A stretch of DNA of 64,000 nt from Mytilus galloprovincialis (Eukaryota; Mollusca; Bivalvia; Mytilida; Mytilidae). The notes beneath the pieces were generated by a model that was not told the DNA's origin, did not search any database, and saw only the letters and a list, made by a program, of their open reading frames with translations. How positions within the stretch are numbered: the first letter of the stretch is position 1; each line of letters begins with the position of its first letter. The DNA lies in the NCBI RefSeq assembly GCF_965363235.1, contig NC_134838.1:7958841-8022840 (forward strand), in the 5' to 3' direction. Below are positions 10,466-20,345 of this stretch, in pieces. The position numbers and the translations under genes were made by a program.

Positions 10466-13400
10466 TTGTATAATGTAAATAAATGTTTAGTAGACAATAC
10501 AGTTATAAATATAATTACCCTTAATGTTTGTGGTTTAAAGAGGCGTATACAATACCCAGAATTTTTAGAATTGTTAAATGAATTTAGTATTTTGTGTTTT
10601 GTAGAAACAAAAACTGATGATTTAGACGTTATAGATCTGCCAGGTTATAAATTTGTAATGAAAAATAGATCTCACTTAAACAGAGTAAAATCAGGTGGAA
10701 TTGTACTTGGTTTTAAAGAATCATTATCTGATCATATTTCTGTTGTTGAAACAGACAGTAAATATATTTTATGGTTTAAAATTGACAAACATGTAGTTAA
10801 ACTACAACAAGATATTTTGTGTGGTATTGTGTATATTCCGCCTGAAAATTCTGTATATTGTGTTGGTGATCCATTTAGCGAAATTGAAAGTGAATTTTTG
10901 AATTTTAGTATAAGTCATGACAATATATGTCTGTTTGGAGATTTTAATGCTCGAACTGCAGAAGAGTCAGACTTTGACGTCGTAAATTTTGAAGAATTTT
11001 CAGGAATGTTAGACATTGAAAATGAGGGTGTTTGTACTTTAGATGAGTTAAATATAAATCGATTAAGGAAAAGTATGGATCACAAAAAAAACAATTTTGG
11101 CAACTTGCTTCTTGAATTTTGTAAGAATAACAATATGTTTATCCTAAATGGAAGAATGTGTGAAGACAAAGGTCTGGGTAGTTTTACATGTAAAAACACT
11201 AGTGTAGTGGATTACAATATTGCTTCCCCAAATTTTCTTAAGCTGGTTCAAAATTTTTCAGTATTAAATTCTAGCGTTTTATTTTCGGATATTCATAATC
11301 CACTGTCGTTAAAGATTACTTGTTATGAAAAACAAAACGACGTCAGTCATGATGATGAAATGCCTGAGGAGAAGATTAAGAGATGGGAAAATGAGCAATT
11401 AGACACCTTTATTAGTAACATTGATAGACTTAAAGTAAATGAAATACTAGCTCAATTAACGGAAATGGTTGAAAATACAAGTGAAAACTCAATTATTAAT
11501 AAAGTTGTTGAGGATGTATGTCATTTACTTACTAATGCGGCAAAGTCTACATTCGGCACATTTACTAAAAGACGTAAGCATACACAAAATATAAAAAAAT
11601 CAAAACCATGGTTCGATAGCGAATGTAAGGAAGCTAGAAAAAAGTTTCGGTCTAGTAGACGAAAACTTAAGCGAAACCATACTGACGACAGAGTGAATGA
11701 AACAAAGAAACTAGAAAAGAGTTATAAGCGAGTAATGGATAAGAGCATTCGTAAACATAGAAAGAAAATTAGACACAAGATAGAAAACTTAAGATCGATT
11801 AACCCGAAAGAATACTGGAAGATTTTGAACGGTGGTAAAAGGGGAAACAATCCATGTGTACCTATTAATATTTTGTTTGATTATTTTAAGAACTTAAATT
11901 TAGGAAATTCTGAAGATGAAGAGATTGTTTTAGAAAATCAGAACAATGTAAATGATTTAAATGTTATATTAAATTCACCTATTACAGAAGAGGAAATTGA
12001 AAAATCTTTGAGAAAGTTAAAAAATAATAAATCCTCTGGTGATGATATGATTGTAAATGAATATTTAAAACACTCTTTTAGTGTTATGTCACAGGTGTTT
12101 GTGAAACTTTTTAATATTATATTTGACAGTGGAACTATCCCTGAAAATTGGCTTTCTGGAAATATTATACCTTTATTTAAGAATAAAGGTAACAAACATG
12201 ATCCTAGCAATTTTAGACCTATAACAGTTATAAGCTGCTTTGGGAAATTATTTACTTCTATTTTGAATTCACGTTTGAATAAATTTTCTGATGATTTTTG
12301 TTTACTATGTCAGAATCAAGCTGGTTTCAGAGAAGGTTATTCTACTACAGATAATTTATTTGTTATCTACATGCTTATTAGTATCATGAAAAATAAGAAA
12401 AAGAAACTATTCTGTGCATTCGTAGATTTTGCTAAAGCCTTTGATACTGTTTGGAGAAAGGGTCTTTGGCATAAATTACTTGTGAATGATATTAACGGTA
12501 AAATGTATAATGTAATTTTTAATATGTACACTGGTATTAAATCTCGTATTATGTATAATGGTGAAATGTCAGAATACTTTTCATGCAATATCGGTGTAAG
12601 ACAGGGTGAAAATATGTCTCCTTTTTTATTTTCATTGTATTTGAACGACCTTCAACAGTTTATTGAAGAAAAAAATGTATGTGGTTTAAATTGTATTACT
12701 GATGAAATAGAGAATGAGTTTGATAGCTACTTAAAACTGTTTGTGTTATTATACGCAGATGATACAGTGTTATTTTCGGATAATGCATCCGATCTGCAGT
12801 TGCAATTAGATATATTCTTTGAATATTGCAGTACCTGGAAATTAAAAGTTAACACAAGTAAAACTAAGATTATAATTTTTTCTGGTGGTAGATTACCCCA
12901 AAATATTAACTTTATATATGACGGAAATGCATTGGAGATAGTCAATGAATTGACATATCTTGGGTTGAATTTTTCAAGAACAGGTAGCTTTATGAGTGCT
13001 AAGAAGATTTTAGTTAGAAAAGCAAATAAAGCAATGTATGAAGTATTGAAAAAGGGGAGGTTGCACAACTTGTCAGTGAAATCACAATATGATCTTTTTG
13101 ATAAAATTGTGAAGCCAATTCTCCTGTATGGGTGTGAGATTTGGGGTTTCAGTAATACTGATATTATAGAAAAAGTGCACCTAAAATTTTGTAAATTATT
13201 ATTAAACCTTAAGAAGTCGACACCCAATTTTATGATTTATGGTGAACTTGGTATTTATCCCATGTCTTTATATATACAGCTGCGTATGGTTAATTTTTGG
13301 TCAAAAATGGTTAATGGGGATGATAACAGGATTGCTAAAATACTATACAAATACGTGTTCTTGAAAAATTCGGACAACCAATTTAGGTCAGATTGGTTGA

Positions 13401-13939
13401 AATGCATTAAAGATATATTAGATAACTGTGGATACAGCAATATATGGTTGTCACAAGGAAATTTTAATTCTAAGTGGTTGGGTATTAGTTCAAAACAAAA
13501 GTTATTTGATCAGTTTCAACAGAAATGGAGAGCTGATATTGACTGTTCGCCAAAAGGTTTGGCCTACAAATTGTATAAACAAAATTTTGAATTTGAGGAA
13601 TATCTGAATATTTTAAATGATAAAGATAGAATAACATATTGTAGATTTCGTACGGGTAACCATAAATTACCCATCGAAACTGGTAGATGGAATAAGATTG
13701 AGCGAAACCTTAGATATTGTAACTTATGTCATTGTAACGAGATTGGTGATGAATTTCATTACACTTTGCAGTGTAGTTCTTTGGCAAATTTTCGAGCACA
13801 ATATTTGGATACTTTTTTCTTGCACAGATGTAACATACTAAAATTTGAAAAACTATTTCAGTTAAAAATTAAAAATAAGTTGAAAAAGCTGTGCAAATTT
13901 ATCAGGGTTATAACTTTTCAAGTGAGTCTTCCTGGTTAA
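10466..13939 (+). CDS. LINE ORF2: AP-type endonuclease and reverse transcriptase
   Basis: It nicks target DNA and primes reverse transcription of the element RNA. Residues 13-290 are the endonuclease/exonuclease/phosphatase fold: TLNVCGL, the metal-binding Glu in VETK (about 47), YIPP, GDFNAR (Asp159, Asn161) and SDIHNPLSL. Residues about 500-800 are RT: NFRPITVISC, QAGFREGYSTTDNLF, FVDFAKAFDTVW, GVRQGENMSPFLFSLYLNDL and the catalytic YADD at 763-766. The C-terminus has a Cys/His cluster (CNLCHCNEIGDEFHYTLQC). The listed start is a TTG; no in-frame ATG precedes the endonuclease. The frame is continuous with ORF1 except for the TAG at 10415, so expression by readthrough or reinitiation is needed. 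Full-length and undisrupted. Confidence 0.9.
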   Translation: MYNVNKCLVDNTVINIITLNVCGLKRRIQYPEFLELLNEFSILCFVETKTDDLDVIDLPGYKFVMKNRSHLNRVKSGGIVLGFKESLSDHISVVETDSKYILWFKIDKHVVKLQQDILCGIVYIPPENSVYCVGDPFSEIESEFLNFSISHDNICLFGDFNARTAEESDFDVVNFEEFSGMLDIENEGVCTLDELNINRLRKSMDHKKNNFGNLLLEFCKNNNMFILNGRMCEDKGLGSFTCKNTSVVDYNIASPNFLKLVQNFSVLNSSVLFSDIHNPLSLKITCYEKQNDVSHDDEMPEEKIKRWENEQLDTFISNIDRLKVNEILAQLTEMVENTSENSIINKVVEDVCHLLTNAAKSTFGTFTKRRKHTQNIKKSKPWFDSECKEARKKFRSSRRKLKRNHTDDRVNETKKLEKSYKRVMDKSIRKHRKKIRHKIENLRSINPKEYWKILNGGKRGNNPCVPINILFDYFKNLNLGNSEDEEIVLENQNNVNDLNVILNSPITEEEIEKSLRKLKNNKSSGDDMIVNEYLKHSFSVMSQVFVKLFNIIFDSGTIPENWLSGNIIPLFKNKGNKHDPSNFRPITVISCFGKLFTSILNSRLNKFSDDFCLLCQNQAGFREGYSTTDNLFVIYMLISIMKNKKKKLFCAFVDFAKAFDTVWRKGLWHKLLVNDINGKMYNVIFNMYTGIKSRIMYNGEMSEYFSCNIGVRQGENMSPFLFSLYLNDLQQFIEEKNVCGLNCITDEIENEFDSYLKLFVLLYADDTVLFSDNASDLQLQLDIFFEYCSTWKLKVNTSKTKIIIFSGGRLPQNINFIYDGNALEIVNELTYLGLNFSRTGSFMSAKKILVRKANKAMYEVLKKGRLHNLSVKSQYDLFDKIVKPILLYGCEIWGFSNTDIIEKVHLKFCKLLLNLKKSTPNFMIYGELGIYPMSLYIQLRMVNFWSKMVNGDDNRIAKILYKYVFLKNSDNQFRSDWLKCIKDILDNCGYSNIWLSQGNFNSKWLGISSKQKLFDQFQQKWRADIDCSPKGLAYKLYKQNFEFEEYLNILNDKDRITYCRFRTGNHKLPIETGRWNKIERNLRYCNLCHCNEIGDEFHYTLQCSSLANFRAQYLDTFFLHRCNILKFEKLFQLKIKNKLKKLCKFIRVITFQVSLPG

Positions 13940-14095
13940 TCACCACTCTTCTTTACTATACTGTTTATCATGTATTATTTGATATTTTCATCTCATCTTG
14001 TCATGTGTGTTTGTGTTATGTTATATGACTTTTGATGAACTTCTTTGTACCATTGTATCTTTATGGTGTTTAAGAAATAAAGAATCTTGTGTGTG

Positions 14096-15313
14096 ACAAT
14101 ACCTGTGAAAGGCCTGTATAAAGGTGAAATGTCAGATCGGTAATAAGCTTGGCCTCTAGGGCACACCGTGCCAGGTGTGACTGTCTATTCGAACCAGTGA
14201 ATTATACGACAGGAGGTCGTGTTTAATACACAAATTTAAAATACATTTTCAATGTGTTGACAAATACAAGTGAATCGCTGTGGAATTGTTTAATTATATT
14301 TGGTGCTACTATTTAATTTGAATTTAAATAAGTTTCAAAACTAAGAAATGAACCGGTTAAAGTCTGCAAATTAAATTTAGTTGTCTGAATGAAATGATAT
14401 ACACTTATATCATTTATTTATGTTTTATAAAAAGGGAAAATAAAACTAGTTTGACAAAAGCAATTTAATTGCCTAAATAGGCAAAATATATACGGGAACA
14501 CTTAAATTTAGACATTTGAAAGCCATGACCAAATGAAAAAAAATTACCTGTATATCAGTTTTACTTCTGGCGTTTGGCATTAGATTTTAGCTGATACATA
14601 CGATAACACATTGTCTCCGATTTTAGGGGATTTTTGAGGTCGGAAGGGTTAATCTTATGAAATAATATAGATTATCTGATATCATTTGGTTAATGGAAGG
14701 AGCTATACTATAAAAACACATACATTTATTACCAATACACTCGATATCAAATGTTGTTAATTTTGCTGATTCAGTTAACTTTTACTTACTTATTTTTTTT
14801 CTCTTTTGATTGGAGCGTACTTGTTTTTATATGACAGTTTTTTTTCAGTTCTTTTATCTCGTTAGACGAAAGCAAACTTGCGCAGTATATTCTACATTTG
14901 TATAGTCCGAAGTTTACTAATTGGTATTCTTATTCCACATGTAAAATAAATGAACTATTATAAAAAAAAACGGCATTCATTTTGAAATAGCACTGTTTTC
15001 TGAAATCACATACATGTATCTATGTGAGGGTATAAACGGGACGAACTGATTAAAAAATAACGGGACCGAAAATTGTATATATAAAACGGAAGAATAGGTG
15101 CTGAAATGTAAATAAAAGTAAAAAGATAAATTAGATAAATTAGATAACATGGGATTTGGTCTATACAAGGAACATATATACTGTTCCCAGGTCTATACCT
15201 ATTCTTATAACCAATCTTAAATTTTGTTAAATTCTGTACACAGGCTGTATATCACGGACAGTTTTATATTGATATGGTATATTTTTATAAATTTTACCTG
15301 TGCACACCTGGTT
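14096..15313. other. Non-coding sequence between the two LINEs
   Basis: No gene recognised. A short GC-richer segment (about 14130-14225) includes a B-box-like ATTCGAACC, but no cloverleaf could be built. If the TTAA element is real, this is its internal DNA. Confidence 0.4.
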
Positions 15314-15328
15314 AACTCGCGATCACGC
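15314..15328. repeat. Target-site duplication, left copy
   Basis: AACTCGCGATCACGC here is repeated exactly at 19302-19316, directly after a poly(A) tract. It brackets the LINE insertion and fixes its 5' end at 15329. Confidence 0.9.
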
Positions 15329-18300
15329 TTCTATAAAAAATTAAATGACTTTTTAAACAAAAACGCAATAGGTACAATAATTTTAGGAGGAGACATGAAC
15401 GATGCCCTTAAAAATGAAGATAGGAAAAGCTCAAATATTCGTAAAAAAGTAAGTAAACCAGTTAATAGCCTAAAAAATTTAATTAAATCAAATGATCTCA
15501 TAGATATATGGAGATACGTTAACCCTCAAAAGATCCAATATACATGGAGACGTAAAAATCCAGTCCAGTCTAGTAGAATTGACATGTTCCTTGTTAAAAA
15601 AGACTTTGTGTTAAACGTAAAGTCCTGTGATATTAGGCCTATTCTTATTAAAAGTACTGATCACCAAGCAGTATCAATACAATTACAATCTGTATCATCT
15701 GAAACAAGAGGCCCGGGATACTGGAAAATTAACAACGGTATTCTCGACGAGCAAGAATACGAAGACAAAATAAATCAAATTATACAAAAACAAAGTAATG
15801 AGATAGGAAAAAATGAAATAGATCCTAGACTTCTGTGGGACTCCCTCAAGTTGGAAATAAAGGAATACAGTATTCAGTATAGTAAAAGTAAAGCTAAACT
15901 AAGAAAAAATGTAACGCGGAATTTAGAACTACAATTAAAAATATTATATGAAAAATCTAATAATGAAGATAATGATTTTATTAAAGAAAAAATATCCACT
16001 TTAGAGAAAGAGCTAGAAAATCAATATGAATACAAAGCAAAAGGAGCTCAAATAAGATCAAGACAAGAGTGGGTAGAAAAGGGAGAAAAAAATAATGCAT
16101 ATTTCCTAGGTCTTGAAAAATCTAAACAAACGAAAAAGACAATACTTAAACTAAAAAACGATAAGGGTGTAATAGTAACAGATCAAGATGAAATATTAAA
16201 GCTTGAAAGAGATTTTTATGCTAATCTATACGACACTAAACAAAAACCGGATATAGATGTTAAAAAATACATTTCTGAAACAAAACGTAATTATAAACTG
16301 TCAGAAGAAGAAAGTAAGTCTTGTGATGGAAATGTAACTCTAGAAGAATTAACCATTGCAGTCAATAATCTAAAGATAAACAAAAGTCCTGGTATGGACG
16401 GAATAAGTATAAACTTTTATAAAAAGTTTTGGGAACTTCTCGGACCGATGCTTGTAAAAAATTTTAATTTTAGCTTTGAAAATAAACATCTGCCATTTAC
16501 GCAAAGACAAAGTTTACTGAATCTAATTTATAAAAAAAATGATCCTTTAGAACTTGCAAATTATAGACCAATATCATTATTAAATAGTGATTACAAAATA
16601 CTTTCATACACTCTAGCTTTAAGAATAAAAAAAATCTTAAATTTAATCATTAATGCCGATCAAACCGGTTACATAAAGAACCGATTTATAGGTTTTAATT
16701 TACGCCAAATACAAGATGTTATAGATTACGCAGATAAGTTTAATATAGAAGGAGCAATTTTATTCATAGATTTTTCGAAAGCTTTCGACACATTAGAATG
16801 GAATTTTATGTATCATACTTTAGAATATTTTGGTTTTAATAAACCCTTCATAAACTGGATAAAAACCTTGTATACAAATATAGATAGTTCTATATTTAAT
16901 AACGGTTGGATATCTGCCCCCTTTAGGCCCCTAAGAGGTATCCGACAGGGATGCCCGTGCTCTTCTATACTTTTCGTAATGTCAGTAGAAATAATGGCTA
17001 ACCAACTAAGGCAAAACAAAAATATAAGAGGCATAGAATTAAAAATTGATAGTAAAACACATTGCTTAAAAATCACGCAAGTGGCTGATGATACAACTCT
17101 ATTCCTTAAATCTAAAGAAGAAATCCGAACAGCATTAAATATAATCGAAATTTTTGGAACTTTTTCTGGATTACAACTAAACAAAAATAAAACGGAAGGA
17201 ATTTGGATTGGTAAACTAAAGCATTGTAGAGATAAAGTAGATGAAATTAAATTCACGGACAAACCTGTAAAAGTGCTAGGTATATATTTCGGCATTAATA
17301 AAAAAGATTGTGAAAAATTAAATTGGGATACTAGATTTGAAAAGAGTCGAAACCTGATAACATCGTGGAAAAGAAGAAACTTAACCATTTTAGGCAAAAT
17401 TCTAATAGTTAAAACTCTCATTATACCACAATTTACTTTTTTAGCAAATGTTACAGCTTTAAGTAACTCAAAAATAGTTAATATAGAAAGAGAAATTTTT
17501 GGTTTCATATGGAACAATAAGAAAGACAAAGTTAAAAGACATACTTTGGTAGCAGATTATAACCAGGGAGGGCTTAAAATGACCGACATAAAAAGCTATT
17601 TCTCCTCTCTTCAAATAAGATGGGTCTCAAGATTGCTACAGGCAAAACAAGAAAATTGGACATTGATACCAAAATTATTTTTAAGTAAATTAGGTTCTAA
17701 TTTCCTCATTTTTAGAATGAATTTAAACAACCAAACTTTAAAAAAACTAGATTACATAACTAAGGACATTCCAGAATTTTACTTAGAAATAATAAAAAGT
17801 TGGATTTTATTTCATGAAACGAACATTACAGAATTGAAAAACTTTGTCGAAATAAGAAAGCAAGTTATCTGGGGTAATAAATTTATAAAATTTCAAAACA
17901 AGCCGCTTATTATGCATAACTGGATACACAGTGATTTTATTTACATTAACGATATTATTGACGATAATGGAAAAATTGCCCAAGATAAAATATTTAGAAA
18001 ACTGCGAAACACTAAAAATTGGATAGCAGAAATTTCAAAAGTAAAAAACTCAATTCCAACCTCATGGCTAAAAATTTTAGCTACAGAAGAATCCATCAAA
18101 TCAAAAGTAAATTTTAACAGATTATTTATCAATATAAACAAAGAAAACATTAAAATTGAAAATTTAAGCAACAAAAACGTGTATCAATTGCTCGTTCAAA
18201 AAAAAATTTCTCCAAACATTGGCATAAATAAATGGAAAAATGAATTAGAAATAAATTATGACTTTACCAAATATATGTTTAAGTTTATACACCAACATTT

Positions 18301-18760
18301 AAAACTTAATAAACTTAAAATGTTTAGGTGGAAACTAATAACTTGCATTTTACCGAATAGAGAAAATCTCTATAAATGGAAAATCGTAACTAGTCCGTTT
18401 TGTCAACTTTGTCAACTCAAAGACACGTATCAACACTTTTTTATCGAATGTAAATTTCTAAAAGAATTTTGGGAAATCATTAATAAAATCTTATCTCAAA
18501 TGAATTTTAACAAAAACATTAACTTAAAAGACATTGTAATAGGCTACAAAATAACAGATAACGAGTATATCGGATTCAATATAATTCTGACACTTATAGG
18601 ATTTGCTATCTACAAATCATACTATGTATCCGATCAAAGAAATAAATCTACTAATGTATTCAATCTGTTTAAATTTGAACTGGACGAATACTTAAGATCC
18701 TACAATCTACAAGAATATACTACAGTCCAAGTGCTTCAAACTTTAATTTCTCCAAAATAA
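15329..18760 (+). CDS. L1/Tx1-type LINE ORF2, N-terminally truncated (partial endonuclease, RT, zinc knuckle)
   Basis: The frame is open from 15224, but its first 35 codons are flanking DNA, because the target duplication shows that the LINE starts at 15329. The remaining 1,143 residues begin late in the endonuclease (FYKKLNDFL, then ILGGDMNDAL, SRIDMFLV, STDHQAVSI). RT follows: NKSPGMDGISINFYKKFW, ANYRPISLLNSDYKILS, IKNRFIGFN, FIDFSKAFDTLEWNF, RGIRQGCPCSSILFVM, the catalytic VADD near residue 620 of the open frame, and FSGLQLNKNKTE. The C-terminus has a Cys/His motif (FCQLCQLKDTYQHFFIEC). These RT blocks are typical of the Tx1/L1 group. No stop or frameshift is seen, but loss of the N-terminal endonuclease residues makes the copy non-autonomous. 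Confidence 0.9.
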   Translation, partial: FYKKLNDFLNKNAIGTIILGGDMNDALKNEDRKSSNIRKKVSKPVNSLKNLIKSNDLIDIWRYVNPQKIQYTWRRKNPVQSSRIDMFLVKKDFVLNVKSCDIRPILIKSTDHQAVSIQLQSVSSETRGPGYWKINNGILDEQEYEDKINQIIQKQSNEIGKNEIDPRLLWDSLKLEIKEYSIQYSKSKAKLRKNVTRNLELQLKILYEKSNNEDNDFIKEKISTLEKELENQYEYKAKGAQIRSRQEWVEKGEKNNAYFLGLEKSKQTKKTILKLKNDKGVIVTDQDEILKLERDFYANLYDTKQKPDIDVKKYISETKRNYKLSEEESKSCDGNVTLEELTIAVNNLKINKSPGMDGISINFYKKFWELLGPMLVKNFNFSFENKHLPFTQRQSLLNLIYKKNDPLELANYRPISLLNSDYKILSYTLALRIKKILNLIINADQTGYIKNRFIGFNLRQIQDVIDYADKFNIEGAILFIDFSKAFDTLEWNFMYHTLEYFGFNKPFINWIKTLYTNIDSSIFNNGWISAPFRPLRGIRQGCPCSSILFVMSVEIMANQLRQNKNIRGIELKIDSKTHCLKITQVADDTTLFLKSKEEIRTALNIIEIFGTFSGLQLNKNKTEGIWIGKLKHCRDKVDEIKFTDKPVKVLGIYFGINKKDCEKLNWDTRFEKSRNLITSWKRRNLTILGKILIVKTLIIPQFTFLANVTALSNSKIVNIEREIFGFIWNNKKDKVKRHTLVADYNQGGLKMTDIKSYFSSLQIRWVSRLLQAKQENWTLIPKLFLSKLGSNFLIFRMNLNNQTLKKLDYITKDIPEFYLEIIKSWILFHETNITELKNFVEIRKQVIWGNKFIKFQNKPLIMHNWIHSDFIYINDIIDDNGKIAQDKIFRKLRNTKNWIAEISKVKNSIPTSWLKILATEESIKSKVNFNRLFININKENIKIENLSNKNVYQLLVQKKISPNIGINKWKNELEINYDFTKYMFKFIHQHLKLNKLKMFRWKLITCILPNRENLYKWKIVTSPFCQLCQLKDTYQHFFIECKFLKEFWEIINKILSQMNFNKNINLKDIVIGYKITDNEYIGFNIILTLIGFAIYKSYYVSDQRNKSTNVFNLFKFELDEYLRSYNLQEYTTVQVLQTLISPK

Positions 18761-19286
18761 AACACTCTTAAAGAAGATATTTCTAGAACACTTTAACTAA
18801 ATAAATAAAAATAAAGAAAAGACTCACCTAAAATGTTTAAAATCCAAATAAAAAAGAAGTAAAGTAGCCTAATTCAACATACATCCATTAAAAAGCATGC
18901 TCTCTCTCACCTTTAAACAAGGTAAACCATCCGATCAAGAAAATCGATGTCACACACTCTTAAATCATGTAATTTTTAAACGAGATAATTGACACCAAAC
19001 ATTCAATTTCGGATAAGAGTATTAAATGGGCGTTATTTAATTTGATTACATGTATAGAAGGAAAATATATCATTTATTTCAGATCAGGGTACTAAATTGT
19101 ATTACATTATTATTACACATTGTATTTAATTGTAATATACTAATATAAAATTTAAGAAAAAAATACTTATCTATATGAAACCCTGTTCTTATAGATACTA
19201 ACTATTTCAGGGTACCTTACAATTAAAGCTGTAGCGGTAAGGTCATTGTTAACAGCTTTAGTGCAATAAATTTATATTCAAGTGTT
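18761..19286 (+). other. LINE 3' untranslated region
   Basis: AT-rich non-coding sequence between the ORF2 stop and the poly(A) tract. It includes an AATAAA 17 bases before the tract. Useful as a family probe. Confidence 0.75.
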
Positions 19287-19301
19287 AAAAAAAAAAAAAA
19301 A

Positions 19302-19316
19302 AACTCGCGATCACGC
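19302..19316. repeat. Target-site duplication, right copy
   Basis: Exact copy of 15314-15328. The first A's are shared with the poly(A) tract, so the true duplication could be one or two bases shorter. Confidence 0.9.
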
Positions 19317-20140
19317 ACGTGATTCATTGACCTTGTTCATTGTGTATTAAATCAAACAAGCCTGCCAGGAAGTCGACCGTTAGAATACCCGAATATGTCA
19401 CTTTTACAATACCCCGGTAATTACCGATATTAAGCCATGATGATTACAAGAGGACAAGTTTTTAAACGTTGGTCAAGTTAGGTAAAAACCCAAAATAAAC
19501 TAAAAATATACGTTAGAAACAAGCATTTAAAAAAACTTTTTCAAAAGAGATAAATCTCATTTTATAATTCATCCACAATAAGTATCTCCCAACTTTTTTT
19601 CACTTTATTGAGACTACTATAACATTATTATAGCATAATTCCTATACAATATTTGATACTGTATCTCGGTGCCAAAAATGTAAATTTAATGACGAGCTAA
19701 AACCAATATACGATCTTATGTCATTTACAGCTTTTTAATCTGACTTCAGCATTGGACGCTGAATATTATTTAACCCTCTAAAAAAATTAGGATGTCTTGT
19801 AAAGTATTTTTTGAAATATTCTTATCAATTTTAGTGAAGCATTACTTGATTTGATGAACTTGGAAACTATGTAGACTTCTTCCATTACTTGGTCGGGTAG
19901 AAAATCCATCAGCTTGACAAGTCATTTTAACACTGATTAACGGACATGTCATGCTGGGTACTAGGACTTTGTGGTAATTAGATATCCGTGGTCATTAGTT
20001 TTCAAGATGGCGTCTTCCCGAGAATTGAGAGTCGATTTTAAAAATCTAATAACTCACTCATCTAGACGAATAAACCTTTAATATTTTGGGAATATGCTTA
20101 TTTATTTAGGATGAACATAATATCAAATTTTTATTTTTTT
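19317..20140. other. Non-coding, AT-rich
   Basis: No gene seen. It would be the right interior of the candidate TTAA element. Confidence 0.45.
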
Positions 20141-20189
20141 GCGAATTTTCCCTTTAAGAGAAAGTGTCTTTTATACTTGTTATAATAGC

Positions 20190-20345
20190 CGGGTTCATGT
20201 TGCTAAGACTTACTTTAGCTATTTTACGTTTTGTGTACTATTGTGTGTCTGTTAGTCTTTCTATTTTTTATCCATTGCGTTTCCAGTTTATATTTGACTT
20301 ATGACTTTGAATGTTCCTTTGGTAGCTATGGCCTATCCTTTTCCA
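20190..20345 (+). repeat. RT-family 3' tail fragment
   Basis: The sequence around 'tattttacgttttgtgtacta' and 'atttgacttatgactttgaatgttcctttggta' resembles the tails at 42880-43090 and 54230-54360 and, inverted, 39400-39700. Confidence 0.55.

Larger units (their letters stand above)
9656..14095 (+). mobile_element. LINE (non-LTR retrotransposon) with ORF1 and ORF2
   Basis: It contains an L1-type ORF1, an endonuclease-RT ORF2 and a short 3' UTR with AATAAA at 14076-14081. The 5' limit is uncertain: coiled-coil protein begins near 9680 and the residues before it do not look like LINE protein, so it is probably 5'-truncated. A possible TGTGTGT match (9657-9663 and 14088-14094) is too short and simple to trust as a target duplication. 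The RT motif is YADD. I cannot assign the clade: ORF2 looks like the broad CR1/L2/Jockey-type group. Confidence 0.8.
15329..19301 (+). mobile_element. L1/Tx1-type LINE, 5'-truncated, with poly(A) tail
   Basis: The body lies between a perfect 15-bp target duplication. It starts inside the endonuclease domain and ends in about 17 A's from 19287, with AATAAA at 19265-19270. The intact 1.1-kb-codon frame, perfect duplication and clean tail indicate a recent target-primed insertion. It sits inside the candidate TTAA element. Confidence 0.9.
9119..20157. mobile_element. Candidate TTAA-flanked DNA element enclosing two LINEs
   Basis: The left end reads TTAA then AGGGAAAATTCGC (9123-9135). The right end carries its exact reverse complement (20141-20153) followed by TTAA. 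A 13-bp terminal inverted repeat with a TTAA target duplication is the signature of Kolobok or piggyBac-type cut-and-paste transposons. Removing the two LINEs leaves roughly 2.6 kb with no transposase-like frame, so it would be non-autonomous. The alternative is two separate elements of one MITE family whose outer ends happen to face apart. Confidence 0.5.

Noticed and set aside
12727..13227. 166-codon antisense frame inside LINE ORF2
   Set aside because: Shadow of the coding strand; composition follows from AT-rich sense codons.
9656..14095. TGTGTGT as a target duplication of the first LINE
   Set aside because: Seven bases of simple repeat match too easily by chance; the 5' end of the LINE is not otherwise defined.
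14130..14225. Possible tRNA or tRNA-derived SINE head
   Set aside because: A B-box-like ATTCGAACC is present, but no acceptor stem, anticodon arm or A box could be fitted.
16813..17529. 238-codon antisense frame inside the second LINE
   Set aside because: It is the complement of the conserved RT region and has no motif of its own.
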